Part shown: one piece after another, positions 46,815-57,633 of the stretch
Layout: every line of letters begins with the position of its first letter
Numbering within the stretch: the stretch's first letter is position 1
Assembly (NCBI GenBank): GCA_037039685.1
Contig: JAWNGF010000001.1
Span: 1,984,001 to 2,048,000, forward strand
Source: Ceratobasidium sp. AG-K
Lineage: Eukaryota; Basidiomycota; Agaricomycetes; Cantharellales; Ceratobasidiaceae
Length of the DNA stretch: 64,000 nt
Reading direction: 5' to 3'
Made by a program: the position numbers and the translations under genes
The notes under the pieces: model-generated
Told to the model about the DNA's origin: nothing
What the model saw: the letters and a program-made list of their open reading frames with translations, nothing else
The model's database searches: none

Positions 46815-48764
46815 ATGCCAGGGACACTCTCAGCAGCAAGTGAGCTTGCAACGGTAGACAAGGCAAGAATTTATTTTTACTTGGGTTAGGCAATCCTAAT
46901 ACCTAAACTATATATAACCTATGTAGCAGACCGGAGCCGTTAGCTTCGGTGAGATTTCAGACCTGGAGGTCCCACGTACACCTACTTTGGCCGGTTCAAA
47001 CTCCTCAATATCACTAGTTGATACACCCCTTCAGTCACCCTACAATAGCCGATTTCCCGCCTCTTTGAACTCAAGCCCGCGACGTACTTCGAAGGGAGAT
47101 TATCAGGCCTGGTGGAGTTGCGAGAGCGCCGGCTCGGCGCCTTGGGGTGGCCCACTAGACATGCATCAAGATGAACAATCTACCATGCAACAACCGGTAC
47201 GTAATACTTACCCTTGTTCGCATCTTTGCGTTGATCTAATCACCCCAGGCCCCTAGCTGCATGGGTCCAGTCCCGCCGAGAGCCATTCATCAAATTCTAA
47301 GAATGCTACATTTCCCTCAGAACCTAAGGTTCGTGGCATAAGCTTTAACCACCTATTTACAACCTGCTGATATTTGCCTTGTAGCGCCTGTCTTTTGATG
47401 CCAGTGCCGGGGAATCCAGCGTTGGATTTCAAACATCGTTCGAGAGATCGACGACCACAAATACAGCTCGACAGCTTGATCGATCCACTTTGACAGAGAA
47501 GCTCCCGCAACCGTTGGCGCCCCTGTCATTGGAGCCCGATATCTCCTTGACGCAGCCGCCAGCATGTGAGAACGTGGACCTGGTTCGGTCAACCTCTGAA
47601 ATAAGCCTTGGAGAGCGAATACGCCCCAGCTCCTGTCTTTCGGCCCGCAATCGAGATATAGGTCCAGCATCCGACACCCCAAGTGCTGAAAACATCTTTT
47701 CTCATTTGAACCTATCCCGCGCTACTAGTTCTATGCTCGCGCATTGCGACCAAAACTCTCTCGCACCCCCTTGTGAGAGTTTGGCACAGACCCAGTGCGG
47801 GCGCATGACGCTACGTCAAGCGGGTATTCCCCATGGTAGTTCTAGGGCACTGGCTCCATCCCTTCCTATTGAAAACATAGCAGTCCACCCACAGAATGAG
47901 GGTTTCCTCCGTCGGCTCATGCGTAAAGCGTTCGCCAAGTCGCTGTGTACGACACCGCCGTCCAGCTCCCGCCCCTCTCTAGTCACCAATTTATCTACCG
48001 GGCAAGGCTCAAAACCACAACTCCCAAGGGCGACCCGACGCCATAGTCTTATTCCTGCTTTTACGCAGACCGACCCCACGCTTGCCAGCGAAGGGCATTC
48101 TCCTAGTTCACCCAAACGATCACCCTGGACCCTTATCCAACGCTTCGTCGCCAAGCCCAATGCTGTTGCAAAAGCGGCTCAGGTCGAAGTTGTTCGAAGA
48201 ACACGTCCTCGCGCCAGCACAGATATTGGTCCTAGTAGCCGAGCTACAGGGGTTCAAAATCTTGCGAGTGGACATTCGTCCTCCGTATCCTTTTTTGGTG
48301 ATCCAATGACGCGTGCCGATCCCTTCGCCCGCCCTGGAGGCTTGGGCGCAACGGTGTCTCCTTCAACCTCCCCAGAGCCGTTCAGCCACTCCGTGCTTTG
48401 TGTCTCCAATCCACGGTATGTTGGTGGTGGGCGCTCAGCGTATATAACCAACCGATACGCGCATTATATTAGTTTCCCAACAGGGGAAGGCTGGGGTGGG
48501 TCCCGTGACCAAGGTATGCAAGCTGCAAGCCGTGCCAACATTGGAGCATCACTGTCGTCTACTTTGCATCATGGAGGTATTGAAAACCAGACGCACACAC
48601 GTATCTTGGCTTGTGGCGAAGCTGGAGGAGGGAGCCCTGCATTCACAAACAGCCTTTATGTCACTGCCCGGGCGCGACTGGGCAGGCGACATTCCGTGCC
48701 CTTGTTAAATGTGCTCCCACCGCCTAGTATCGGGTCCTTTCAGAGCCGAGTGGAACGTGGCTGA
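46815..48764 (+). CDS. Ser/Pro-rich, largely disordered protein of unknown function
   Basis: Exons join as MPGTLSAASELATVDK, then (after a GC-donor intron at 46863) QTGAVSFGEISDLEVPRTPT, SISLVDTPLQSPYNSRFPAS, LHGSSPAESHSSNSKNATFP and RLSFDASAGESSVGFQTSFE, then a long last exon. The protein is rich in Ser, Pro and Arg with many S/T-P and R-x-x-S sites (RRHSLIP, SPSSPKRSP) and a small basic helix-like region (GFLRRLMRKAFAKSL, WTLIQRFVAKPN). No domain or membrane segment is recognised. The many potential phosphosites suggest a regulatory or scaffold protein, but that is inference. The intron acceptor at the CTAG after the second donor is preferred, since it keeps the frame into the final exon. 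Confidence 0.7.
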
Positions 48765-49010
48765 CCTGGCCGGTTTGTAGCGCGCTTGCACTTGTTGTTC
48801 CATTTGACAGGTGATGTGCATGTTCCTCACGCAGACTTGTTTCTCTAGCCGGCGGATCGATGGTTCCACAAGTTCGATCTATGCATGCGGTACACCTCCC
48901 CTGAACTTTTATCGTTTGTTTCGAATTCGTTTACTTTGTTCAGCATAAATCGGAATTTATATGCTATTATGTGGGATTTAGGCCGTGTTGAGTGGGACTG
49001 CATACATCCA

Positions 49011-50221
49011 CTACTCTCCCTTGAATACAGGCTTTCGCTTCTCGCTAAAGGCGGCCAGTGCTTCCATCCGATCTCTAGTGTTCAGCAATGGCTCATAACA
49101 AGCACGTTCGAGGTCTAGTCCATCGGCAAGAGATAGGTCAGGCGAAACTGACAGTGCGCGTTTAGCAGCCCGAAGTGCCAGCGGAGCTAGATGAGACCGT
49201 ATTAGAATACAACCATGGAAAACGGGATGATTCGGCTTACCACTAGTACTCATCTCATCTGCTAGCTGCAGCGCCCGATCGACGGCAGTTTGTCCGCTCT
49301 CCGAAACGTAATCGACGATCCCTACATCGCTCGGCACATGAGAGAGGAAACGGCATGGAGTAAACATACTGGCATACCCCAGCTAAATGCCTCTTGCGCA
49401 TCAAGGGCCCGTCCGGTGTAGACAAGCGCTTTTGCACGAGGTAAGCCTAATAGACGAGCAGCACGTTGGGTGCCCCCTGCTCCCGGAATAATTCCTAGTC
49501 GCGTTTCAGGTAGTCCAATCTTTGTGACCGTGGAGCCTTTCAAGATGGTTAATCCTTCTCCAGAAAAGAATCAATGGGACATACCCGCAACTCTTAGATC
49601 ACAGCACAGGGCCATCTCGAGACCGCCACCAAGTGCTGGCCCATCAATAGCGGCTATGGTAGGAATGGGCAACTCCTCGAGGGCACAAAATGCCTGCCTT
49701 AGATCAGCCAGAAAGGCATCCACTTGCACCTTATCCATTGTGCGACGTTCGACGAGATCAGCTCCAGCACAAAAGGCTCCTGGACTCGTAGATCTTATGA
49801 TCAATGTACGAAGGCTAACCGGAGTGCGAGTTAGGTGGAACCTAACAATTTAACAGATCCCTATACCTTGTGTCCTTTTGTGCCGAGTTCAATGCCTCTT
49901 TGATTTGCTAATAGCGTGTTTGAGTCAGCAAAAGGCAACAACCCGCCATTCTAAACCTACTTCTAACATCCGAACTGATATCTGTAGATGAAATACGTTT
50001 TAATATAATTGGCAGAATCATGGAGATTAACTCACCGCATTCTTGGCCTTTGGTCGGTTGAGAGACAAGTACGAGACTCCAGGGCGTCCGTCGGCAGGTT
50101 CCAAGAATGCGTCGGCGCTTGTAGACGAAGGGGGTGCATTGAGATATCGTTTGAAGGTAGCAGCAACTACGCTCCTAGAGTTTGAGAGACACAAAGTAGG
50201 GGCGACTCGAGCCACAATCAT
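49011..50221 (-). CDS. AUH: Mitochondrial enoyl-CoA hydratase, methylglutaconyl-CoA hydratase (AUH) type
   Basis: The start at 50221 gives [20 protein letters not shown], a mitochondrial presequence, then [17 protein letters not shown]. The crotonase core shows [19 protein letters not shown] (first oxyanion-hole loop), [20 protein letters not shown] (second loop) and [17 protein letters not shown] with the catalytic Glu region. It continues with [13 protein letters not shown], and the ending [20 protein letters not shown] matches the AUH subfamily. AUH hydrates 3-methylglutaconyl-CoA in leucine breakdown and binds AU-rich RNA in animals. Five to six short introns. A generic enoyl-CoA hydratase role is the alternative. 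It is divergent from the gene at 50386. Confidence 0.87.
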
Positions 50222-50385
50222 TGCAGTAGTGTGTTGGTAGTTGCCGCATGACCTCCTTCGTCAGGCGGTTTTGGCTGGATCCGATCCGCTTCAGGACGGG
50301 ATTATCTAAGCCTGTCGCGAGCAGCCAAAAAGTGTAACAACCACACCTAACCGGCGGGACTCAGTGCCAACAGAACACAGGAAAC

Positions 50386-51616
50386 ATGACCCGAGGCGCT
50401 TTAAAGAAGTCTCTTGAAGCGGCACCTAGTAGTACATCACGAGCAACTCGCTTTTCTCCATCTTTCCGAGGACGTAAACATTCAGTCATCTTGGACGGAG
50501 AGGAACCTTCGCATAATGTGTTTGTCAATCCAAAACTTTTACAACTCCACAAAAAGCACGTGGGAAAACCATTGAATAAACAAGATCCTCAAAGTGCCAT
50601 GTCTGACCAAGAGTTTGCTTGGTGGTCGAACCCGTTTTGTATGCACCTTTACTTATCCAAACTTACTTCAAAATTGATTTAAATTCCACTTAGTACGCAT
50701 GATTTCCAGCCCACTGAGAATGTGTGTATTGACTAGAAGGTACGCTCCAACAGGTAAAATGGACACGCATTCGCCCCGATAATAAAGCTAATGGCTGTAT
50801 GTAGACCACCTCATACGGATAACAGCCACTCTGTTCCCCCAGCCGGATGTGTCAATATCGTCTTCAACTCCAGCGTACATAACTCCCTCAGATCTTCATC
50901 ACTCGCGCTTTGCTCAAAAACCTGAAGGAATGGGTTCTTATATTACCTGCTCCAAAATGGCCGTTCCTCTCTTATTGGGCAAAGGACGGCATCGGGGCAT
51001 ATTTCCAGGTGCTGAAGTTCATAGTCTCATCGAAGAGCAGATTGAAACTGGACTGCAAATCCGGTGCGCAGAAGAGGCTCAACTACTTGGAATACGCCTC
51101 AGGGGAACAACACGTTACGCGCCAGGCGAACTGGCCGCGTTCACCATACGTAGGTTAACGGTCACCGAGTATGAAATCGCGTCTAGAGATTCGGTTCTCC
51201 GTGACTCAAAAGCGATGGCTGTAATCATGGCTCCCAAGGACGACAAAGCTCTGGAAACCAGCGTCAAGCCACCTTTGCCCACTCAGTTCTTGTTGCGTAG
51301 TCCTATTTCCCCTACTCAACTTGGATTATCTTCCGATACACTACTAGCACCACCGCGCATCCCAGTGTTTTGCATCACCTCCATGTTTCAGAACGCAAAG
51401 CATAGGATTAACTTGAGAAAATCGCTAGACTTGGCACTCAGTGCTGAACGAAATGCTCTACGCGCCGCTCGAAGCAAAACTCAGCATGGCGCCCTTCCTC
51501 CCTACGAGCCCAAAACACACGATACTTATGTACTTTGTGCCTCTAGACGAGCCGACGCTGTACCTTTGACGACTGCGTTGTGGAGACTCCGCTCGTGGCA
51601 AGGAAATGATAATTGA
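50386..51616 (+). CDS. Conserved-looking fungal protein of unknown function, possibly mitochondrial
   Basis: Three exons: MTRGALKKSLEAAPSSTSRA up to WWSNPF (ending ~50640), a short exon reading MISSPLRMCVLTRRYAPT, and a long one beginning DHLIRITATLFPQPDVSISS and ending RSWQGNDN. The basic Ser/Thr-rich N-terminus resembles a presequence. The NPF..M.SSPLRMC.LT..Y.P.D.LIR block looks like a conserved fungal motif that I associate loosely with small mitochondrial proteins, but I cannot name the family. A later part (GSYITCSKMAVPLL) suggests an alpha/beta fold. No known catalytic motif. It shares about 165 bp of promoter with AUH. Confidence 0.65.
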
Positions 51617-52115
51617 CCTTGTATCGCCATCGTTAAAAATTAGCTCGTAGTACTGGTTTGCTCCTTGCCTGCTGCGCTCCGATCACTCGTTGAAAGCCAC
51701 CGAACCGATCCGGAGGATATAATATTGCGCATATATCTACTATGGTCAACAGGCATATGTCCGTCCACCTGCGAATTAAATCGCCTAGTAATCCTTCATG
51801 TATCGAAGTAATTTCGATGATTTGTATATTGGATCAATTTAGGTGTGGTTCAAGAGCGTTCTGGCCACCGTTGCTGCTGCTACTCGTAGTCCTCGTCGCC
51901 CTCTGCTTGGAAACTCGGTAAGTTGAATAACATACATACCCATACAAGCATGGATCAGTTCACTTCATGAGCGGTGTTTACTCTAATGTGATATTTGTTC
52001 GGCCCGTGGCTGGAGTATAGGGGTCAGGGGCGCTTTGGCTCTAAATATCAGACCGTGCGCCAGTCTTGTGTGATACACTCTCATTACGACCACCGCCGAT
52101 ATCTCAAAGAACTAA
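51617..52115. other. Intergenic region upstream of PRM10
   Basis: About 500 bp, no gene supported. A short open stretch near 51843-51920 could be part of a 5' UTR or an intron. Confidence 0.45.
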
Positions 52116-54854
52116 ATGTCCCACTATCCGTTAACGCGCCGCGATACGCGCGTACGCTTCTCCGTTGACCATGGGAGGGGCCCCAACGACGATCCACTAA
52201 CCGAAACGGAACACCACCACCCAGTCCTCACTCATGTAGCCGAGCCTGAGCTCGCACACATACAACAAACTCACGAGCCCGCCTCCTCCCACCCACGGAG
52301 GGCAAGCTGGACTCAAGGAAGCCAAGGATTGTATGTGGCACCTCGTGGTTATATCCTAAACCCTACCTTTAGCACACAATGGCGTGTCCCAAACGTCCCA
52401 GCTATCCCCTCTACACGACCCACGCCTCCTGGAAGGAGGTTCGACCTGGATGACGCGAGTGACACAGGCCCACTTGATTCCTTGCCCCCACCTTCGGACT
52501 CTATACCTGCTAACGCCTACGTTCCCTGCCCCCCTGGAGGAGATGCAAATACAGAACGTCCCAATTATCACTCGGATTTTCCCAGTGAAACAACGCCGCG
52601 TGACGAAGATATTCAAGGGCATTTCCAAGGCGGTTTCCAACCGGCTCCGGAGTATCCTGTTCCCCCTCAAAATGTGTTGCGCTCCGCCATGCGGAGAAGC
52701 TATTCTGAGGACTTTTCCACGCCAAAATTCACTCGCGGAGGTAGTGGCTCAACTCTGGAAGCTGGCCCTGGAGCTCCGCGCGAGCAGAAGGGAGTATTTT
52801 CAAACCTGATTCAGTCCTACGGGTTTTCTCGCGGCGAACGACGCCTTTCGGGAGAGACTGTTTCGACAGGAATCGACAGTCGATATCAGAGCCAAGCAGT
52901 CAGCCGTGCTAACTCCAACGAATCAGCTGGTGCTCTTCTCCGACTGCGCCGAACGCGCCGCCATGATTCGATCCTGTCCTTAGGTGGTGACGCTCTGCTA
53001 GACGACGACGACCCACGTATTACCGGAGCCAAGCCGAACCGCATTGACGATGAGAACAAAGCTCGGGAGACATTCAAAGAAAAACTAAAGCTTGACAAGA
53101 TGGGAGACCCGACTATTGTCCTGAACATCAACAGTATGTAACGGTCCTGGTATGCTCTAGCGAGTCAGACGCACTTAATTTTGCTCATCAAATTAGCTAT
53201 TCCGGACCGCCAAAAATTCATCCTTCGACTCGCAAAAGCATTAATGGCGTATGGAGCTCCAAGTCATCGTATAGAATCGCAACTCGTTGCTGCTGCTCGA
53301 GTACTTGAAGTTGATGCTTCATTCGTTCACTTGCCCTCGATCATCATTGCTTCCTTTGGGGATCCTGCGTCGAGTCAGTCCGAGACCCACTTTGTCAAAT
53401 CTGGTGGAGGATTAGACCTTGGGAAGCTCCATGCAACCATGCGATATATCGCAAGGTGGTTCACGATGAAATTGGTGCCAAGGAAGGCACGCTCGAGTTG
53501 CTCAAGTTGACGCGTCAAAGGCCAATATACGGCCTGCGTATTCGCTGCGCACTTGCGCTTTTCTGCAGTGCTATTATATGCCCTATTGGGTTTGGCGGGT
53601 CATTCGCAGATATGTGGGTAGCTGGTGCTGCTGGGTTATGTCTTTGTTGGCTACAGCTCCACGCGGCAAGCAAGAGTGCTTTATATTCCAATGTGTTCGA
53701 GTAAGTATATGCGTCTCAACAAGGTACAGACATCTGACATGTTCTCGACGCTAGGATATCTGCTGCTATGATGGTTTCGTTCGTGGCCCGTGGACTTTCA
53801 AGCATCCCATCTGGCATATTCTGTTATTCAGCGATATCTTCCGCTGGTGTTGTTTTGATCCTCCCAGGGTATATGGTCTGTGAGTGTAGGACTCACTAGC
53901 ATCATCTGACAGGTATTAACAAAGCCCATAGTGTGTAGTTCGCTCGAGCTCGCTTCTAAGAACCTCATATCTGGGAGTGTGAAGATGGTTTACGCCATTG
54001 TTTATAGCTTGTTTCTCGGTTTTAGCCTCACTATTGGCAGTGATCTCTATTTCTTGGTGGATCCGAGTGCTCGGCATCGGCGAGAGGCAGCAACTGCACT
54101 GCTGGAAAGCCAAATAATTGTTCATGGGCAGTTCAGGTCAGACGACCTAACGATATTCCCATTCAACGGGACGTTTATTTTCAAGAATACAACGGTCGAT
54201 GCTCCATCCAGCAGTCACTACCAAGCCAAAGGCTGTTACCGAAACGAAAGCTGGCCATGGTACCTGCAAACCTTTCCAGAGTGGACACTATTCTTTCTGG
54301 TTCCCCTTTTCAGCCTGCTCGGCAGCTTTGCCAGCATGCAGCCTCTGAAGAGCATGCAACTCCCCGTAATGGTTTTTATCAGCTCCGCGGCTTTTGCTGC
54401 AAATAAGGTTCGTTATGCACTTTTGCAATGTGGATGCCAAGGTTTGATTTCCTATTTCCAGGCTGCTAATCGCTACATATTCAATCGAAGTGACGTTGTG
54501 AGTGCCATCGGAGCATTCGTTGTCGGAGTGTTGGGCAACCTGTATTCGCGTATTTTCCGTGGTACTGCATTCGTAGTCATGGTTAACGGGATTGGCTTCC
54601 TCATCCCTTCGGGGATAGCTGCCGCAGGTGGGCTTGCGCAGAACTATCGTGGGTCTGAAGGAGATCAGTATAGCAGTGGTCTCTCGCTTGGCTTCCGTAT
54701 GGTATGATTTGGACCTTTTGTACTCTCAATCGGAGCTAACACTCTTGCTTTGCAGGTCCAGGTGGCTATTGGCATTACTGTTGGCCTTTTTGGGAGTGGG
54801 TTGATTGTCTACTCTTTTGGCTCTCGCAAACGGGGAGCGTTGTTCGCATTTTGA
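52116..54854 (+). CDS. PRM10: PRM10/ThrE-family membrane transporter (DUF1212)
   Basis: The first exon encodes ~340 residues of polar disordered sequence ending in DPTIVLNIN. The ThrE-type domain follows: IPDRQKFILRLAKALMAYGA, PSHRIESQLVAAARVLEVDA (the conserved G-A-P-x-H-R-I-E motif), GAKEGTLELL, then two sets of membrane helices, including CALALFCSAIICPIGFGGSF, GSVKMVYAIVYSLFLGFSLT and FRGTAFVVMVNGIGFLIPSG, ending FGSRKRGALFAF. The family is related to bacterial threonine/serine exporters; yeast Prm10 is pheromone-regulated with an unknown substrate. The fungal arrangement of a long N-terminal tail and a doubled ThrE domain fits. The stop is at 54852-54854. It converges with RPN12, with about 175 bp between stops. 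Confidence 0.88.
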
Positions 54855-55028
54855 TTGTCTGTTTTCTGTGCTCCTATGTATGCGGTTAAGTCACCATGCA
54901 TAGGTGCCGCTTATAATAACGGCGGGATAGGAGTTAATTGAATTAATAGAAATTAGTCCAAGCCTTAGCTGCATGGATAGTGGTAACATTGTTCATTGAG
55001 GGCTCCGGGTGGCAGCCTACAACCCAGA

Positions 55029-56028
55029 TCATACGATTTGTTTGAGTTCCCGGGCATATTGCAAAACTGAAGTAATGATCTCTTTTTTTGGGATGTCTAG
55101 CTTTTCCTCCCGCTTCTTCGTAAATGTAATAGTTTGCGCTGACAGGTTGATATCCCAACCCCGCTAACCAGCAAGGCAAAATAAGCATTGGTTAGATGCG
55201 AAGTTCACGTGCATACCTGCTGAGCAAATTGCAACAAGTCGCTGGATGAAGTGAAGAACAGGAGTGTGGCTGCATCGCTGAGAGGCAAGCTTTCATATGC
55301 GTTCTCTCCGCAGCTTGCAATCTCATCCCTGAGTACGACTTAGTCGGCCTACGTTGCCTGTCCCGAAATAGAAGTGTTGCTTACCGAATGGTCCCCATTA
55401 AACTCTCCATAAAATAGCCATACTCTTGCTCATACCCCGGAAGAGGCTCGCTGCGAGCATTCCAGACTTTGCTGTAGCTTCCCTCCATTAACCAACGTTC
55501 TAGGTTTACCGGATGTTGAATATACGGGCTTGTGAGCGAGGAGGCCGGAAGACCCTCGATGGTAGTGTGGAATTCGGCAATGCGGTTTTGGGTCAATAAG
55601 CGAAGGAGATTAAGTCCCTGGATTGGGGACTCTCGGGGGGATGCGGCCAGTATGCCCGCATAATCAGTATAGAAAGTCTGGAGCTGGGCATAGTAGCGGT
55701 CAAAGGAGGAGATGTCCTTGGCTCTTATGGACCAAAATGCCCCCACCTCCAAGATCTCGCCTACCAGCGTGTCAGTGCGAGAACGTGAAGGTTATTATGT
55801 CTTACATACGAGTAATCTCAAGATCGCCAGTATTCGGAGAGCCTTGAGGAAACAGAAGACCAGCCTCAATCAGGCCAAGCTAAAGAGCGCTCCAAGTGAG
55901 ACCAATACGAATAGTAGAACCAACCAAATTACCTTCAGTTGCGTCAACAATTGACCGGATTGCTTCAAATCTTGAGATTCCCAGGCACGCTTTAATCTTT
56001 GGTATGGCTGGGCGAGTTGTTGAGACAT
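55029..56028 (-). CDS. RPN12: 26S proteasome regulatory subunit RPN12 (PSMD8)
   Basis: The start at 56028 gives MSQQLAQPYQRLKRAWESQD, LKQSGQLLTQLK. Spliced exons add LEVGAFWSIRAKDISSFDRY, YAQLQTFYTDY, GLNLLRLLTQNRIAEFHTTI, IQHPVNLERWLMEGSYSKVW and SLMGTIRDEIASCGENAYES. The C-terminal PCI-type end reads GWDINLSAQTITFTKKREEK, then KKEIITSVLQYARELKQIV. This is the RPN12 lid subunit of the 19S regulatory particle, whose last residues help lid-base joining. The stop at 55029 is in a different frame from a longer overlapping open frame (54943-55188), which is a shadow. It is head to head with the proteasome beta-1 gene, 170 bp apart. Confidence 0.92.
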
Positions 56029-56198
56029 TATCGTGGCGCTGAGAGGATTAGTCGCAAGTATAGTGTCGATATTACGAAGAGGTGAAGTGCGAGGTGACTT
56101 ACGCGTCTATTTGGCCTGGATTACGCGTCTCAGATGGGCGCTTAGCATCGACAGCCATCCTCACAGGAGCTCTGCAACCACCAACCACCACCGAAACC
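56029..56198. promoter_or_regulatory. Bidirectional promoter of RPN12 and proteasome beta-1, with a repeated TTACGCGTCT
   Basis: The 170 bp between two divergent proteasome genes carries TTACGCGTCT twice, at 56099-56108 and 56121-56130, 22 bp apart in the same orientation. The yeast proteasome control element GGTGGCAAA is absent. The ACGCGT core resembles an MCB box. A regulatory role for the repeat is inference. Confidence 0.5.
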
Positions 56199-57222
56199 AT
56201 GGAAGTCCCAGATGTTCAGGTCTTGAAGAAAGGCGAGGTTAACCTCGGGGTAAGCTACCTACAACTATTGATGCGACCGTATATCAATCTTACCAATCTG
56301 TAGACCTCTATTATGGCGGTCCAATTCAAGGGTGGTGTAGTCATCGGAGCGGACAGTCGTACTACTATGGGCGCGTACATTGTAAGAGTACTCGGATGAT
56401 TCAACATACGACTGACTCGATTGTAGGCAAACCGAGTAACTGATAAACTCACCCACGTTCACGATCGCATCTATTGCTGTCGATCTGGGTCCGCAGCCGA
56501 CACTCAGGCATGCTCATTCCCGAACATTAGCTATGAATATCACTGAACCTCAATCGTAGGCTGTAGCCGATATCGTGCACTACTACCTTCAGATGTACGA
56601 GTAAGTACGATGCACATGTGTACGTTACCATGGCATGCTTAATACTCTCGCTGTCAGACAACAGTACGGAAACCGCCCTCCGGTACACACAGCAGCAACT
56701 TTGTTCCAAAAATTGTGTTACGAAAATAAAGATGCTCTTTCTGCGGGAATTATTGTTGCTGGCTGGGATAAAGAAGTCGGTCCAAGCGTATACAATATCC
56801 CGGTAGGAGGCGGGTTGTTCCGCCAACCCTGGGCAATTGGAGGTAGTACCCCTAGATCAATTTCGAAAATAAACCTCTAATAGAGCTTATTCAAGGGTCC
56901 GGCTCCACTTATGTTTATGGATACTGCGACGCAACTTACCAGGAAGGCTGGGGACGCGACGAAACGATCAACTTTGTTAGGAATAGTTCGTACAAGTTGA
57001 TCACTGGTTTGACTTTTGCTTACTTGTTTTCTAGCTCTTGCTCTGGCGATGTCCCGTGACGGATCCTCCGGTGGCACGATCCGTATGTGTGTCATCACGG
57101 AGGAGGGAGTCGAACGACACTTTATTCCTGGAAATGAACTTCCTCGATTCTGGGAAGGAAGGGAGATTCTAAGCAACGATTCAACCTTTGCTGTAGCTCC
57201 TGTGAGTATGGTGGAAACGTGA
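56199..57222 (+). CDS. PRE3: 20S proteasome catalytic subunit beta type-1
   Basis: The start at 56199 gives a short propeptide [17 protein letters not shown], then the mature N-terminal nucleophile Thr in [20 protein letters not shown], with catalytic Asp17 in GADSRT and Lys33 in the ANRVTDKL segment. [55 protein letters not shown] and [20 protein letters not shown] all match beta-1 (caspase-like activity). An intron falls exactly between Gly-1 (ending 56249) and Thr1 (56304), so the propeptide is its own exon. The tail after FWEGREIL is longer than in yeast. It pairs head to head with RPN12. Confidence 0.94.
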
Positions 57223-57633
57223 TCCGTATATTGTACTCTCTGTGCCAATCAAACACAACTATTGATTAAATACTATCAGCTGATCATGCTCTGAATTTTG
57301 CTGGTGCTCCACATACGACACGAGGATTGAATTATAGATTATGTGTTAGGCCAGCTATTCGTCAGGTTCAACATGGATCCAAAAAAATGAATTCAACATA
57401 AAGATACAACTACGATGATCTACAAAGCCAGTCGTGTAATGCATATCTAAACCCCAGATGATTCCAAGGAATGCGCATACAGCAATACATTCCGGTCCCC
57501 GTGCTGGTAGCGCGACCCAAGCGTGGCATTTCTATTCGGTAAGTACCGGTTTCTCCAGCATGAAAGCGTGTAAAGATCCAAGTATCCCTGAGACCGCTGC
57601 CAGGTTAACTGACGCATTCGGTGTGAGTAGCCA
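57223..57633. other. Intergenic region between convergent proteasome beta-1 and MFS genes
   Basis: About 410 bp of shared 3' sequence, no gene or repeat recognised. Confidence 0.45.

Noticed and set aside
54943..55188. Minus-strand frame at the RPN12 end (81 codons)
   Set aside because: Wrong frame; the RPN12 C-terminus (ending RELKQIV) lies in the neighbouring frame with a stop at 55029.
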